Shown: positions 37,660 to 50,827, numbered from the stretch's first letter. The stretch: DNA of 64,000 nucleotides from Auanema rhodensis (GCA_964057225.1 OZ059900.1:10178501-10242500); one strand, 5' to 3'. The notes: generated from the sequence alone by a model not told the origin. Numbers and translations are program-made.

Positions 37660-38051
37660 CTAGCCATGACCAAGACCAGTAGACGGACCGCCCACCTCTA
37701 GGACTTTCAGTTTTCTGCTCAGCTAGCTTACTTACTACTTCACACACGGCATTGTCTGCTTTGCTATTCCATCAAAACCTTGTGCTCTTCCCCAGATCCT
37801 CTGGAGCGCATTGCATCAACCGCAAACGACTAGCATCCTTCTACTCAACATACAAATGTCGTTAACGGAGCAAACAGCAAATCTTTTTTCGCACTCAAAC
37901 TGCTCTCAACTTCAGCAATGTTCTTCAAATCAAGCTTTAATCCTCTCATAATATACTCGTTTATAACTTGTAAAATACTTCACTTTTATGTTCATCTTGC
38001 TTTTTAATTCCAAATTGAAAATCACTCTCATAACTGATCTTGCAGCCAACC
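37660..38051 (+). promoter_or_regulatory. Likely 5' region of the transporter gene
   Basis: Base composition becomes more balanced from about 37660. A short frame from ATG 37857 (MSLTEQTANLF, 31 codons) could be an upstream ORF. TTGCAG at 38040-38045, six bases before the start codon at 38052, is a good 3' splice site and could accept a spliced leader or an upstream non-coding exon. No TATA box or specific factor site is claimed. Confidence 0.35.
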
Positions 38052-41000
38052 ATGAGCTCACCAACGAGGGAGCCTCACATTGTGAATCGTGGGAAACGGT
38101 CAAGCTTGCATGAAGAATTTCCGCTGTCCGAACGTAAGGACAATGAAAATGGAGTTGAGCGCGAAAATTCGGTAAGTTAGCCTTATTAATTTCACTATCA
38201 CATTCAAATTTCAATCTTGCATATATTTATAAATATTTCTCTTATTTCTAGAAAGATTTACTTACTATTCCTGGATCTCGAAAATGTTCCAATGGCGTCT
38301 CTCAGGAGGATTCAGCACGTGGGACTCGTGTCACGTTCTCTAACCGACGAACTTCCAACGGCGAAGTAGGAGAAGAGGTAAGTTCATCTGATCTTAAACC
38401 AATGAATTAGAAATAATTAAAAATTGAAAAAAAAATTAAGATAAAAGCACAAACTTTATCGAAAATATAATTTTAAACATTTAAATAATAAAACTTGAAA
38501 AAGGCTCTATTTTAAAAGAGTTTCCAATTCTACCTTTTAGTTGAAAAACCATATTGATACCCTGAGGGAAAAAAAATATTTTCAATCTTTTTGTAACTAA
38601 AAATTGAAAATTGTTCAAAAGATTAAAAAAAATAAAGGAAATACCAAATAACGTCAAGTTAATCGTGTTTCCGCTCACTTTCGACTTCTTATCTTTTTCT
38701 TTTCCGTTCATGACGTTGAAGACCACCCAAAACGTATTCAGACGACTCCGGCTGTGACTAATGCAGCTACTGTCGTTTAGCAGATGCTTCATTCATTCAT
38801 TCATTCATTCATTCTTTTTCTTCCTGCTTTCTCTCTGTCTATGCGCCAAATGAAACGACTTTAAGCGTGTATGTGGCAGGCGATTGAGATTCACAGAGAC
38901 ACAATGCACAGCTTACTTGTCAAAAAAAATAGAAGCTGATGCATGTTAAGACAATTAGTTGCACATGATTCCTGGAAATTTATTAAAAACTGATACTTTG
39001 TGTTCAATGCTCAAGTATTTTTCACATGCTTGCCAAACGCAGAAATCCGCAAATTCACATTCAAACTCACATTTTTTGAATTAAACTACATTTCCAAGTC
39101 TATAGGCTAAAGGCGACTGATATATTTACTCAGATAGTAGTTTATTTTTTTTATTTCTTCTCAATATAGACTACAAGATGAGAAAAAATTGAATAGAAAC
39201 GAAAAGAGCTTTGAGTTTTCCTAGAGAGAGGGAAAAAGAGAAAGAGAGAGAGAGATGCGGATGAACATCGAGTACAGAATGCTATCTTCATCTTCATTCA
39301 GAAATATATTGAGTAGTCATTCAACATGAAATTGTACTTGAATAGATATAAAGATATGCCTACGAATAGCTTAGAGAGCATGTAGAAAATGAAAGAGAAA
39401 ACGAATAAGAAATAGATGAAAAACGAGAGAGCGGATAAGAAAGTAGAAATAGAGCAGTCTGATAGGCTAGCAAATGCATTTAATTTAAAGGACACATCAC
39501 TTTCGAATGAATTTCAACGTAGAATGTTCTCGTTTTCACGTGCCATCTCTACACACTATGATAATAGAGAACAGTCTCAATGATGCAATTGAGTTCTTTG
39601 CAATTTATCTTGTAATAGCCAATTTTCCTTTTCTTTTCTCGATTTCCTTTGCGTAATAAGCTATTTGTATACAAATGATTGAAAATGTCCTTCTAAACGA
39701 GTATAGGATGTAGGTCATTTAGAGTTTGTCAAAAAAAAAATAAGATGATGAGCATAGATGACCCTCGAAAAGATTGGATAAACGAAAGATAAACTTGGAG
39801 TTATTTCAATAGAAAAAATGCTGTAAGTAGAATAAAAATAGATTTTTTTCTATATATAAGAGAACAAACATGGAAAATTGTTGATAAAAGAGGGAAAAAT
39901 ATATAAACTTCACTGAATAAAGAGAACAATCATCTTGCTTTATCAACTACGGTAACTAACAATATCAAAATGTTAGAGATACTAATCAAGAAAGTAGATG
40001 AATTGATTGAAAATATAAGAATTATAATTTCTCTAATGTCATCATTATCAAAAAATTTGAGAATATAGAAAGAAGATAACCTCCAAAAACATTGATCAAA
40101 CTACAAAATCAGAAAAAACAAAACAATTGTGAAAATAGCTGTAGTTTGAAATTCTTGTGATAGTATAAGTGAAAATCTCATAAACTGAGTATTGATCTGA
40201 TTATCCTTGATATATCTTGTATTAGTTTTCATGTCTTTTGAATATTTAAGTTACTTTTTCATTTTTATTCAAACGGAATTATAACGTTTCTGTTCACTGC
40301 TCCTGACATATACATGTACTTGATCACAGTGACAACTACGTTTAACTTTAATTTTTGTTGTTAATTCCTTATCCTATCTTGAGTATTTATATGTAATATT
40401 AAGAAAAAATTCTCTTTAAATATCCGGAAATGAGATCTTCAGTTTCTATTAGAGCCTTGAAAATTTTCAATTTTATTAATATAAAATAAGCAAAAAAGGT
40501 TTTCGAATAGCTATGGTTAGTGACTTTTCTTATTGGCAGGTCTTAGTAATTGCATTTTATGTCTCGTGAGCAATGTAAGTGAGCATAGACCGGAAACAGC
40601 CAAAAAAAAATTTTTTTTAATAGAAAAGCTATGTAAAGGGCTCTGAAAGTCTAATAACTTGTTCATGAATACAATTTGTGATGATCAAAAAAAACTGAAT
40701 TGAAAATGAAAAAGAAAATAGAATATGCTGTACATTTTCAATCTAGTTTGTGTGAATCATTTAAAGTGAATTAAACAAATTGTGCGGTTTACGGTATCGA
40801 ACTTGTTTTATCATGTAGGTCTATGAAATATGTATCACGATGAACATTAAATGAGTATTAAGCGAGAAAAACGGAAGAAAAAGAGTGATGAAGTGGGAGA
40901 TTAAGAGAAAGATTACGATAAATTTCCGGAAGAAGTAGGAAGTTTGCTTATCTTATTCATTTATCACCGACTTCCCTAACTTCCTTATTCTTTATTATGC

Positions 41001-44000
41001 TTTTTTTGGAATAAGAATGTACAAATTATATAGATGAGGAAATAAAATATGTAGAAAAAAATCTTAAGTTACTGCTAGTTAAATAAAAAATGAGATATGA
41101 TCATAGGGATATTAAAGATATGTGTGAATATTCAGGCTGTCGAGCTTACTTTCCATGTTGGCGAAGAGGGGAAAAAGCGTGAGCAATGGAAATCAAAAGT
41201 ACAATACTACATGGCTATTGTATCATATGCTGTTGGATTAGGAAACATTTGGCGTTTTCCCTATTTATGTCAGAAAAACGGCGGTGGTAGGGAATATTTT
41301 CCAAACATGTAGAGTGTGTTATGTGACTGTATATAGGAGCTTTCATGATTCCATATATCATTATGATGGGGCTGCTAGGCTTGCCATTATTTCTAATTGA
41401 ATTAGGAATCGGTCAACGTTTACGTACTGGTCCAATCGGAGTATGGAATGCAATTCATCCATATCTTGGAGGTAAAACCCTAATCAGACACATGGATGTT
41501 GACGAATAAACTTGTATGCATGAACTTTAGGTCTTGGTGTATCGGCAGCTGTTGTGTCATACTTGGTAGCATTGTACTATAATGTTATTATTACGTGGTG
41601 TTTGTATTATTTGGGATCATCATTCAAGCAACAATTGCCTTGGGCGGTATGTGTAGTCATTGTTTGAATAGAGTATATTACTAATTGCTTAGGAATGTCC
41701 AAGCACAAATGGAACTTATGATAGTGAATGCCTCAATTCCACTTCACCAACAATGTACTTCTGGAGTCGTACTGCTTTGAATACTACTGAGTATGCTTGA
41801 AATCAGCTCACTTTGAATACCTTCATACTAATATTGCAGATCAATCAGTGATCTTGGAGGCTTTAACCGTCCCATTCTGATGTGTCTGTTCATGTCTTGG
41901 TTTGTTGTCTACCTATGTGTAATGAAAGGAATCAAAACAAGTGGAAATGTGCGTTAATCAAAAATTAATTGAAGATTATTGATATCTCACATGTATAGGT
42001 AATGTACATCACAGCTACGTTTCCTTATCTGGTTACAACCATGTTCTTTGTTCGATGTATTACACTTTCTGGATCATTGGAAGGACTCATTCATATGTTT
42101 AAGCCTGATGTAAGCATATGCATATTCTAATAACTAAAACAATGTTTACTTATTTAGATGACAAAGCTATATAACCCAACTGTATGGCTCGAAGCTGCTA
42201 CGCAAATTTTCTACTCAATGGGACTTGGATTTGGAGGTAGGACTTTTATTAAACATTGGCATAAAATCACTAAATATTATTGAATTAGTTGAATTATTCC
42301 TAAATTTATTTTAGGCTTAATTGCATTTGGAAGCTATAACCCTGTTAAAAACAATGTTATCAAGGATGTTGTTCAACTCGGAATTGTGAACGGGGCTACA
42401 TCTCTCTACACCGCTGCTGTCGTCTTCAGCGTTCTCGGATACATGGCTCATAATAACATGAACAAATGCATTACCAAGTAATTATTTATTATTTTTTGAG
42501 AAAAAAGAAGAATAATATAACATTTAAAACATTTATAATTATAGCTATATGCTGAATTCAACTATTCTTCAAGAGCATAATATGACGGAAATTTCACTTA
42601 TGATGAATAATGTTGATGAGCTTACTGGCGAAATGTATGCAACTATTTTGAAATTGACTGAAACGTGTAATTATGATCGAATTATATCTGAGGTAACTTA
42701 TGCTCCGAGTAAATTTAGTTTAACAACTATTTGTTTAGGCTGCTGAAGGTACTGGATTGGCTTTCGTTGTATTCACTGAAGCAATGCTACAGTTTCCCTT
42801 CCCTCCTGTTTGGTCTGTACTCTTTTTCCTTATGCTGCTATCTCTTGGATTAGGTTCAATGTTCGGTAAGATTATTCTGATCATAATCTCTGTTACTCAT
42901 TATTTTTTTATTATCAGGTACTCTTGAAGGTGTTATAACATCCCTAAACGATAGTAAACTAATCAACGTCTCCAAGCCTGTACTAACAGGTGTGCTCTGC
43001 AGCTCTGCTCTATGTGTCGGTATGCTATTTGCTACAAGATCTGGACAAGTGAGTGATTATCAAGTAACATCAAGTTCAAATATAATGCTTTATATTTAGT
43101 ATTGGGTTTCTCTGTTTGATTCATTTGCTGGATCGTATGCTCTTATGTGTGTCGCATTCTTTGAACTGGTTGCTGTTGTTTATGTTTATGGATATCACAG
43201 GTAATATATACATATATAACTATACATTTTTTCATATACAAAATAACTCAGATTTGTCAATGATCTCGAATACATGACTGGTGTCCGTCCAAACCAATAT
43301 TGGCTTATAACATGGCGCTTCATTTCACCTTCTATCATGCTTGTCCTCTTCGTTGCTTCCATCATTCAATGCTTGACTCGTCCACTAATCTACTACGCCT
43401 ATGACGCTTCCTCGGTTAGTTTATTATCAAAAACAGTTTGAAATTTCTTCTTTTTAAGGGAAAAAATGTTGAAACAGCTTACCCAATGTGGGCAATGTTC
43501 CTTGCCTTTGCTTTGGTTATCTTTGCCATTCTCCCCACCTTTGCTGTTTGGTTCTTGCGTTATTTCAAAATCTGGAAAATTGAAGCTGATATTCCAACAG
43601 TATGTGTAAGCAAATCTTTTATATTTTCAAACACAAATATTCGAACAATGCTATTAACAGTAATAGCCTGGAACATGATTGCCGTATAACGAATTAACAG
43701 TCAAAAAAATGAGAAAATTTACAACTTTTTTCATGTTTAATCAATGAAATTAATATTTTTTTACTCGCAAATTTTATCTATGCATTGCATTTATTATGTC
43801 ATGGAATGATAATTAGTTTAGATGCTATTTTGATGCTATTTAGCATTTGATAAGAATGTTAGTTGATTTAGTCCTACTTTCTAGATAGTTATAAGGCTTT
43901 TGTCGAAAAAAGAGTACACAGACATTCAAATACACAGGGTTTATGCTACGCTCTCTCCCTCTCTCTTTTTCCTTCTTTTTATTTCTCAAATGTAAATTAG

Positions 44001-45462
44001 CAAGCAAGAATATGTATGCAATGGAATCAGTTAATTCAACCTCCCTTTGAATGTAACAAATACTTTTGAGTCTAATAATGTTATGATGTACTTACTTCTT
44101 AATCAGAGTGACTTATTTTTTGCATATCGATAGTTTTCCTTTCTTCATGTTGTTCGGAAGGCTAACAGTTGGCGAACATCTGAATGTACAAGAGTACGAG
44201 CCAGTTGAATGTGGATAGACGTTACATCAAACATATATTATCAAGAATTTCCAGGAATAGCACTGCCAGATACATTTCATGTTCATTTTCAGGAGGCTCG
44301 CACACATACTCAGACCAGCCAACTATCATCTTTGTTTCAAAGACAAGCCAATGTAATTAGAATGAGTTAGAACGTTTTTTCACTAACAAAAAATTAATAG
44401 ATATCAATCCGAACAACAATAATGACTAAATTTATAGAAAAATTTGAATTAGAGCTTATTTTACTTCCGCTGCTAGTTTTTCAGTTATATTTTGATAGCA
44501 AATCCATTAACTATACATACATATATATTCACACTTGTTAATATCACTCTGTTGTCCATAGTTTAGACGCTACACGAATATGGTATCATCGGCTTAGTCA
44601 AGTCCAGCCAGTGACCTGATTTCTGAATTGCATCCATTTGCACGCTGACACCAAACCCAATCTTCTAGAGTCGATTCATCTTTTAACTATCAATGCATCT
44701 CGTATCCTATCGATAGCATCTTTCTTGAGATGTCCATCCTTCAACCTTCAACAACAACTTCAATAGTAACATCAATGCATCCAGAATTGACATGGTTAAT
44801 CCCTTTTTTAACTCTTCGTCTGCTGTGCTTTATGTTTACATTAAGTTAATGTCCCTTTGTGCTATATGTGCGTCATTGTGCGGCTGCTGTGGCCTTGTCT
44901 GCGTATGCATCTAGCGATGTAATTTATTGCTTTCACAACGAAAATGAATGTTTCGGTTCATTCATCTGTCTATTTTTCTATCTGTGTGGTCTTTCTATTT
45001 CATCTTGCAAAACGCTATATACAATGAAAAGAGTTTGCTATGTATAGCAAGAAAGCTGGTGTGCAGCTGATTTATGGTTAGATCTATCGGAATATCGATT
45101 CTGATTTTGAGAATAATACATGAGAAAAAGAAGTAAATAAAGGAAAATATGAACAAACATAACAAATCTATTCTGTATATGCTTCTGATGCTTTTTTCTT
45201 ACTATCTATCTTTCGTTTTGCTCGACACTTATAGTTTCTACATATATATAGTTATATCAAATTATATATATGTATAACTATTGATTATATCAGACTTGCA
45301 TGTCTTTTCAATTCTTATAAAGTACACTTTCACCTATTTCAGGCTGTGAAATGCTTAAATCAAACAACTAGCACTACATATATGCTGAAATCTGAGCAAT
45401 CCTTCAATCGCATGACGGAATCGTCTGTTACATTTGCTGATGCTACACAACCTAAATCGTGA
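38052..45462 (+). CDS. SLC6 sodium-coupled transporter, NTT4/B0AT-like
   Basis: Seventeen exons (38052-38171, 38252-38377, 41136-41286, 41337-41471, 41531-41646, 41693-41790, 41840-41948, 41999-42109, 42158-42236, 42315-42477, 42545-42692, 42739-42865, 42918-43048, 43100-43200, 43252-43414, 43459-43599, 45343-45462) total 2,139 nt, or 712 aa. Membrane helix 1 carries [18 protein letters not shown], the SLC6 sodium-site signature, and [11 protein letters not shown] follows. [17 protein letters not shown] is helix 6 and [14 protein letters not shown] is helix 8. YLCQKNGGG and these stretches are closest to vertebrate SLC6A15/17/18-type carriers of neutral amino acids. Glycosylation sites NGT, NST and NMT lie in outer loops. 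Two short N-terminal exons, rich in charged residues, are separated from the core by a 2.8-kb intron. It is one of the nematode snf genes, but which one is uncertain. Confidence 0.93.
38378..41135. other. 2.76-kb intron of the transporter gene
   Basis: Unusually long beside the other introns of the gene, which are mostly 45-80 bp. It contains an ATTC tetranucleotide run at 38783-38812 and an A/G-rich patch at 39225-39256. The frame from 41097 that appears to begin in the intron enters exon 3 in phase, so a second promoter with a start at 41097 ([13 protein letters not shown]) or 41121 could make a form lacking the N-terminal 82 residues. Confidence 0.5.
43600..45342. other. 1.7-kb intron before the last transporter exon
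   Basis: Separates the last membrane helix from the C-terminal tail. It includes a candidate alternative terminal exon at 44293-44370. If the donor at 43600 is not used, translation continues about 30 codons to a stop at 43687-43689. Otherwise AT-rich, with no RNA gene seen. Confidence 0.5.
44293..44370 (+). CDS. Candidate alternative C-terminal exon of the transporter
   Basis: A TTTTCAG acceptor is followed in phase 0 by 25 codons and TAG ([20 protein letters not shown]...). Joined to the exon ending at 43599 it would give a different cytosolic tail from the 39-residue tail encoded at 45343-45462. Both tails are Ser/Thr/Gln-rich without membrane segments. Only splice-site quality and phase support it. 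Confidence 0.35.
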   Translation, partial: EARTHTQTSQLSSLFQRQANVIRMS

Positions 45463-46771
45463 ATTCTCAAAAAATTATGTTGAAGCGCCACTAAAAGAAT
45501 ACCTTTCTTTGTTTTCTATACTGTAATATACACTAGATGTAGCACGTTATTACATTATTTGGATCTGGCAAGCAGCATAATACACCAATCGCATCTCATC
45601 TCACATGATAGACAATGCTCTGCACGATTGCCTGTTCCAAAAACAACAATTTAACTACTTAGTTTATGAAAAAAGCTGAAAATTAAAAAGAACTTGAACT
45701 AAAATCAATATTTATTTTATACTGCATCACAAAAAAAATTGTTTCTTGATTTTCATTTGTTGTACGGCTTTTTTCTCTCTCAAAACATCAATCAAACCGA
45801 ATTTAGTTTTTGAAATCTCTCTAGTCATTTCACCTGCGATAGTATAATTAGAATACATTATGAATAGTTGTATATATATCTTCTAGCACACCATTGTTTT
45901 TGATTCGAAAATCCCGGTTAAAGAGCATCTTAGATGATGTTGTTCCCTGTGTGAATTATTGTGAATTTTCAAAAAAGAACTAAACACGGTGCGTTGGAAA
46001 TGAATTAATGTTGTGTTTATTCATATTCTTATTTTTTATTTTATTGAAAAAAAATCGTATTTAATCATAAATAATAGAAAGTAGGTATTTAGCAATTGTT
46101 CGTTGTATTTATCGAATAAATAAAAGCTTTTTCATCTTACGAGTATGAAATATTTCTCTTTAAACTTTAGTTATATACTTTGAATATCGTCCTATTTTTA
46201 TTCATATTATCAAATAATTGTGTTTACTACTATCAACATAGAGCTATTATTATTGTCATGCCAACAATCTATCGATAATTACGTGAAAGGGATTAGTTAC
46301 CCGGTGTCAACGACCACCTGGACTAATCCGCATATGCAAGAAAAGCACCTGGAGATGCAGGAGCCTCATGATGTTAATCCATAGCATGAGCACATCAAAG
46401 TATCCTAATTGAGGAATGGTCTAGGTAATTGCAGGATTGCATCACATCTTTGGGAAAGTATAAGTAGCGATAGAAGCCGAAACCTAGCCGAGCAGCAGAT
46501 TTTATCTAGAGTTTCTAAGGAATTGAGAGTGCTTGAAAAGAATTTATGAAAAATTACAAACCTATTTCTCAAATATGCTTTACTGTAATGAATAAGACAA
46601 AATATTTTGAACAATTTTTTGATATATTTGAAAATCTCAGAGTTTTAAAAAGAAAATAGAGCTTGAACTTTTTGACGAAAAAGTTTATCATTTTTTAAAC
46701 AAACAAAAATCAACGATAGCCGATCAAAAACAACAACAGAAATGATGATCGAACAAAAAAAGTTTAACAAA
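45463..46771. other. Intergenic region between transporter and HP1-like gene
   Basis: The two genes converge, so both 3' ends lie here. Apart from the hairpin at 46290-46329 and a somewhat GC-richer patch around 46280-46500, nothing was recognised. Confidence 0.5.
46290..46329. other. 40-nt imperfect hairpin
   Basis: GGATTAGT at the left pairs with ACTAATCC at the right, and inside them CCCGGTG pairs with CACCTGG with one mismatch, around a small loop. It lies between convergent 3' ends, so it could be an RNA processing or termination structure. It is too short for a microRNA precursor by itself. Confidence 0.45.
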
Positions 46772-47343
46772 TCAAATGTAATGATGGGCGGCATAAAATT
46801 CCATAAGCTTTCTTGAATATCTTAAAAATTATTTGAAGTAAATTTAAAAAATTCAGAGCATTTCTACTTACGCAGTCTCTGCATAGCTCATAGGTACCAT
46901 AAGAGAATGGCCATAAATGAAACGAACGAGTACATGTGGTACTCCAGTGATATCATTCTGCGCAATAATTTCGCTGACCTAAAAAGTGGAATTTAACAAA
47001 TTCTAGGCTACCGCATGATCATACCTCATCCTCATTTCTGAATAAGTATTCAGGCACTCCTCGCCTGGTTTCATTTTCCTCGTTGTATTTACGAATTGCT
47101 TCAGGACATACTTCGCTTTCAGAAAGCCAACGATTGCTCGAGTTAGGTTGTTTCTAATTATAATGAGAATACTAATATCTTTGAAAAACTTAGAAACCTA
47201 CCTTAAACTTCACAAAATATTCAACAGTTCCACGTACAGATCTACAACTGACAATCATTTCTACTTCTAAATCGTTAGAATCCTAAAACAGTGTGTTTTG
47301 AAACATTCTCACACTTGCAACTTACATTCGATTTGATAACCAT
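46772..47343 (-). CDS. Small HP1-like chromodomain/chromoshadow protein
   Basis: Five exons (47326-47343, 47202-47282, 47025-47153, 46872-46978, 46772-46811) join to 124 aa. Residues about 10-55 form a chromodomain: LEVEMIVSCRSVRGTVEYFV, KFKK, then NRWLSESEVCPEAIRKY. Residues about 75-124 form a short chromoshadow domain: VSEIIAQNDITGVPHVLV, MVPMSYAETAKLMEFYAAHH. HP1 proteins bind methylated H3K9 and dimerise through the shadow domain. Here the three aromatic cage residues are mostly changed (Leu for the first Tyr, Phe for Trp), so methyl-lysine binding is doubtful. The hinge is very short. The last exon depends on a strong GTAAGT donor at 46866-46871; without splicing a TAA follows at once. 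Confidence 0.8.
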
Positions 47344-48346
47344 GGCTGGTTTTCACTATGCAGTACAACGCTGAAAGAAGTAATATTTAAAATAATTAAA
47401 TAATTGAAAACTATTGAAAACAATACGACGTACTCATTACAAATCGTTATAAATCATAAGAAAAACAGAAAAAGCTATTAATTATATGTATAATTGTTTA
47501 GAATTAAACTTTGAAAATGAACGGGTGGCTAAACATTATTTAGATGAGAAGATAAAGAAAGCAGGCAGCCACGCTAGTTGAAAGGACAATCAAGAAAAAA
47601 GCAGTTGTGTAAAAGTGAGGAAAATAAGGATGGACAAGGAAAGATCGATCACACATTGGAAATCCATGTATGAATCAGTATATGGATGCATCATCGGCCA
47701 CATGAGGTGCGCAAGTAACAAAGAAGAGTTAAATCTCATGAGTGAAAATCTATTTTTTCATTCAAGATGCAACATATGTTGTGTATAGTCAAGAAACTAA
47801 TAATAAGAGATATAAATGCAAAAATATGTATATTGATTACCATATCTTAGACGCAGAATAAAACTAAGCGGATTATTCGTTCGAAAAGGTAAAGGCAATG
47901 ACAGCCAATGCTATATGGTTTGACGCTACATTAAGGCGTGGCCTATTTTTTATGCCACATGTCAAAAAAATGTGAAGTGTTTCTATTCTCATGGCTTAGA
48001 TTGGTTATATGCAAAAGTGCTAATGAAAAATTGAATGAGCCATTATAATTCTCATTAGTATTTATATAAATATAGTTTTAATAAGCGGCGTGCCATAATG
48101 TAGCTGGCACAATAGAAAAAGTTACATTATATACTATTCAGAATTGATTGAAACAATTATATTAGCACGCAGCGTATAGTCATTTTTGGTAATTGCAATT
48201 ATGGAAACAGAGCGCAAGAAATCAAACACTTAAAATAGTTCATATTGAGTGAAAATTTTAAGAGGTGAACTGTTGTATCACTTTTTTTCGTCATATCTCA
48301 ATATTATTACACAATATCATCTAAAATATGTAAACTATTAAACTGT
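47344..48346. other. Upstream region of the HP1-like gene
   Basis: AT-rich, with no exon or repeat identified. It should contain the HP1-like promoter. Confidence 0.4.
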
Positions 48347-48534
48347 GCTCATAGGTACCATAAGAGAATGGCCCTAAATGAAACGAATGAGTACATGTGG
48401 TACTCCAGTGATATCATTCTGAGCAATAATTTCGCTGACCTAAAAAGTGGAATTTAACAAATTCTAGGCTACCGCATGATCATACCTCATCCTCATTTCT
48501 GAATAAGTATTCAGGCACTCCTCGCCTGGTTTCA
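48347..48534 (-). pseudogene. Partial duplicate of the HP1-like gene
   Basis: This 188-bp stretch matches 46886-47073 with only a few substitutions and spans the intron between exons 3 and 4, so it arose at the DNA level rather than from mRNA. It starts inside exon 4 and stops inside exon 3. The flanks are related: AATATGTAAACTATT occurs just left (near 48325) and just right (near 48545) of the insert, as a flanking direct repeat. No start codon or complete domain remains. Confidence 0.85.
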
Positions 48535-48843
48535 CAATATATTTCAAAATATGTAAACTATTGGAATAGTACTAACGGAATCTTATTCAAACTAATGAGA
48601 ATGTTTGAAAACGTCTGAGATCATACTTTTCCTGGAAAGAAAAAGAAACAAAATCAAAAAAAATTATGAGATAATATAGTTTTACTATATCGTTTTTATG
48701 AAAACGTAAAACAGAAATACAGAAAACAATTATGATATGAGCATTTACTTATTATTTCTAGCTTCTCTAGAGAAATCATTCGATTTTCTCCCCAGAGAGC
48801 AAGATAAATGCATAAAAATTGGAAAAATTCCAATAATATGAAT

Positions 48844-50272
48844 TTTATTATTGAAACAATCATAAAAACAAAAAGCACAATCATGTTGGTATATTCTCTG
48901 TTACAGAATATATTTATTATAAAACGACGATCAACGTTCTAAGAATCACATATCTTACAAAGAAAGCGAGACTATCAATTGAATACGCTTAAACGGATAA
49001 AATTTAAAACTCTCGTTAGAGCTTAGGCATGCAATTTTCACAGGAAATGAGTTAAAATCTAAGTTGCTCATGGTACATCTTATCGGAGCCAAATTTTGAA
49101 AGCCCTATACTTTCTCTTAGTAGTTCTCCTAAGCTTCAGGACGCGGGTTGGATAAAAAATGTCTACAAAATTCTCAATAAATGCTAGCATAACCTGTAAG
49201 TTTCAAATTAAAAACGGATTAAATTTCCATTAAAGATACCAGTTCTCGATTCCTTCTCGGGAATGCACGATACCGACCACTGAACATACAGTCACCAAGT
49301 TTTTGAGCCAGGAAAATGATCTCACTTCTGAAAAACAAATATGATATGAAAGCCATAGGTGTTCTTACTCGAAGAGACGAGAAAACTTGATGTACTCAAT
49401 CAAGAATTTCAAGAAATATTTGAGATTTTCGCGGTGACTTTTGGGCATTAATTGAACGCAAACTTGTAACCCTTCTACAACATTTTCGTCGCTAAAATAT
49501 TATAGCTGCAACAAGAAAATAGCTCAGCACATACTAATACATAGACTTGAATTGTTCATAGGGCTCATGAGAGAAGATGGATTCAGGAAGCTGGTTGATA
49601 TAGTCCAAAAGAACACAACCGACGGTTTGTATATGGTCAACGTAGTTCCTAATATTAAGCTAAAATACGTTTATTCGATAGAAAAAATATATACAACTCA
49701 CCGTTGGGTCGTGACACTCAAACCGTAGTTCGATTTGATGCCGTACCGGATAATTGGGAGGAGCAAAGAAAACATCTAAAAACAGAGAACTTCCCCCATT
49801 TTCCTTGAATACAACACATTACCTGTTAATCTAATTCCATAGTTGCGTATCAGCTCGCATCCAAACACAATAGGCTCTGCGTACCGTTTTCCAGTATTGC
49901 TCAAATGACTTCTGAGAGAAGCACCAAAAACAGTATGTCTATCTCGATCATCTTCTATAAGAAGATTCATGTCATAAAATCCCCAAAAACTTAATGTTCA
50001 CAGAATCCTGAAAAGTACTTACGTGGAACTGCCACGACTGGCGATTTTCTGAACAATTTCAAAATACTGTTGAAACTAATACTACGGTTATTCCTCCGAG
50101 GATCCATCTTAATCTCTAAAAAATAGAGACTTATTACACCAAATTATGCCGAAACCATATATTTTAAGAATATCCTCATCAATAATATTTATTCCAAACA
50201 CCCTCTTAACCAAGCCCTATCTTATTGCCAACTATCTATACAGTTCTTCTTATGCATTATTATATAACCAAC
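48844..50272. repeat. Left arm of 1,429-bp inverted repeat
   Basis: Mirror of 50828-52256. Paired positions sum to 101,100 at both ends and throughout the contained gene, so there is no net insertion or deletion, and no difference was noticed on reading. The arm contains a complete RhoGAP-like gene. The 555-bp spacer lies at 50273-50827. Confidence 0.9.
49080..50107 (-). CDS. RhoGAP-like protein without arginine finger, copy A
   Basis: Mirror image of the gene at 50993-52020: seven exons at mirrored positions and the same 246-aa product. The domain fills nearly the whole protein. VFGASLRSHL corresponds to the RhoGAP N-terminal helix, LLDYINQLPESIFSHEPYEQF to the conserved L-K-x-F-L-R-E-L-P-E-P-L region, and LKYFLKFLIEYIKF and IIFLAQKLGDCMF to the later helices. 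The G-I-F-R loop that carries the catalytic arginine in active GAPs reads LTDVFFAPPN. It may bind a Rho GTPase without stimulating it. Transcription runs away from the other copy, with some 880 bp between start codons as shared upstream DNA. Confidence 0.82.
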
Positions 50273-50827
50273 GCCGCCATTGTCACATCCCGTTAACAAT
50301 TTTTGATTTTATATAATTATATTAAAAATAAAAATTTAAAATTTAAAATATTACTAAGCCCGCGCATTTTTAATTTTAAAAAATGATGACAAATCAATTA
50401 TGATATGCACCAGGTTTGTGTCAATACAACATTATTACTGTAAACATTTAATTACATCGTTGAAAAAAATTCAAAATGACACATTTACTAAAATTCATTT
50501 GTTATTTCCTGCTTCCCTATTTGTTAACCTGGCATTTCGAATAAACTTTTATAAACATTATAAAGAAATTTAATTATCAATCATTCATATACTCACCATT
50601 TTCAATTATATACTACGATATAACTAATAGACACGAACTGTACCAAAGATGTTATTGACGCAAATCAAGTGTATACAGTATTTGAATTAAATTGTCATCA
50701 TTTTTTAAATTTAAATCGAATCGAGGGTTTTAAAATAGTTTCTAGTTTGGTTTTTTATAAATCATTTGTTTATTTTTTAACGAGGGAAATCAAATTGTGA
50801 TATAAATATAGGGCATGCGAAGATTAA
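50273..50827. promoter_or_regulatory. Spacer between the head-to-head RhoGAP-like genes
   Basis: Unique, AT-rich sequence between the arms. With the arm ends it forms the upstream region of both genes, so they may share or mirror promoters. GC is low and no motif was recognised. Confidence 0.4.
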
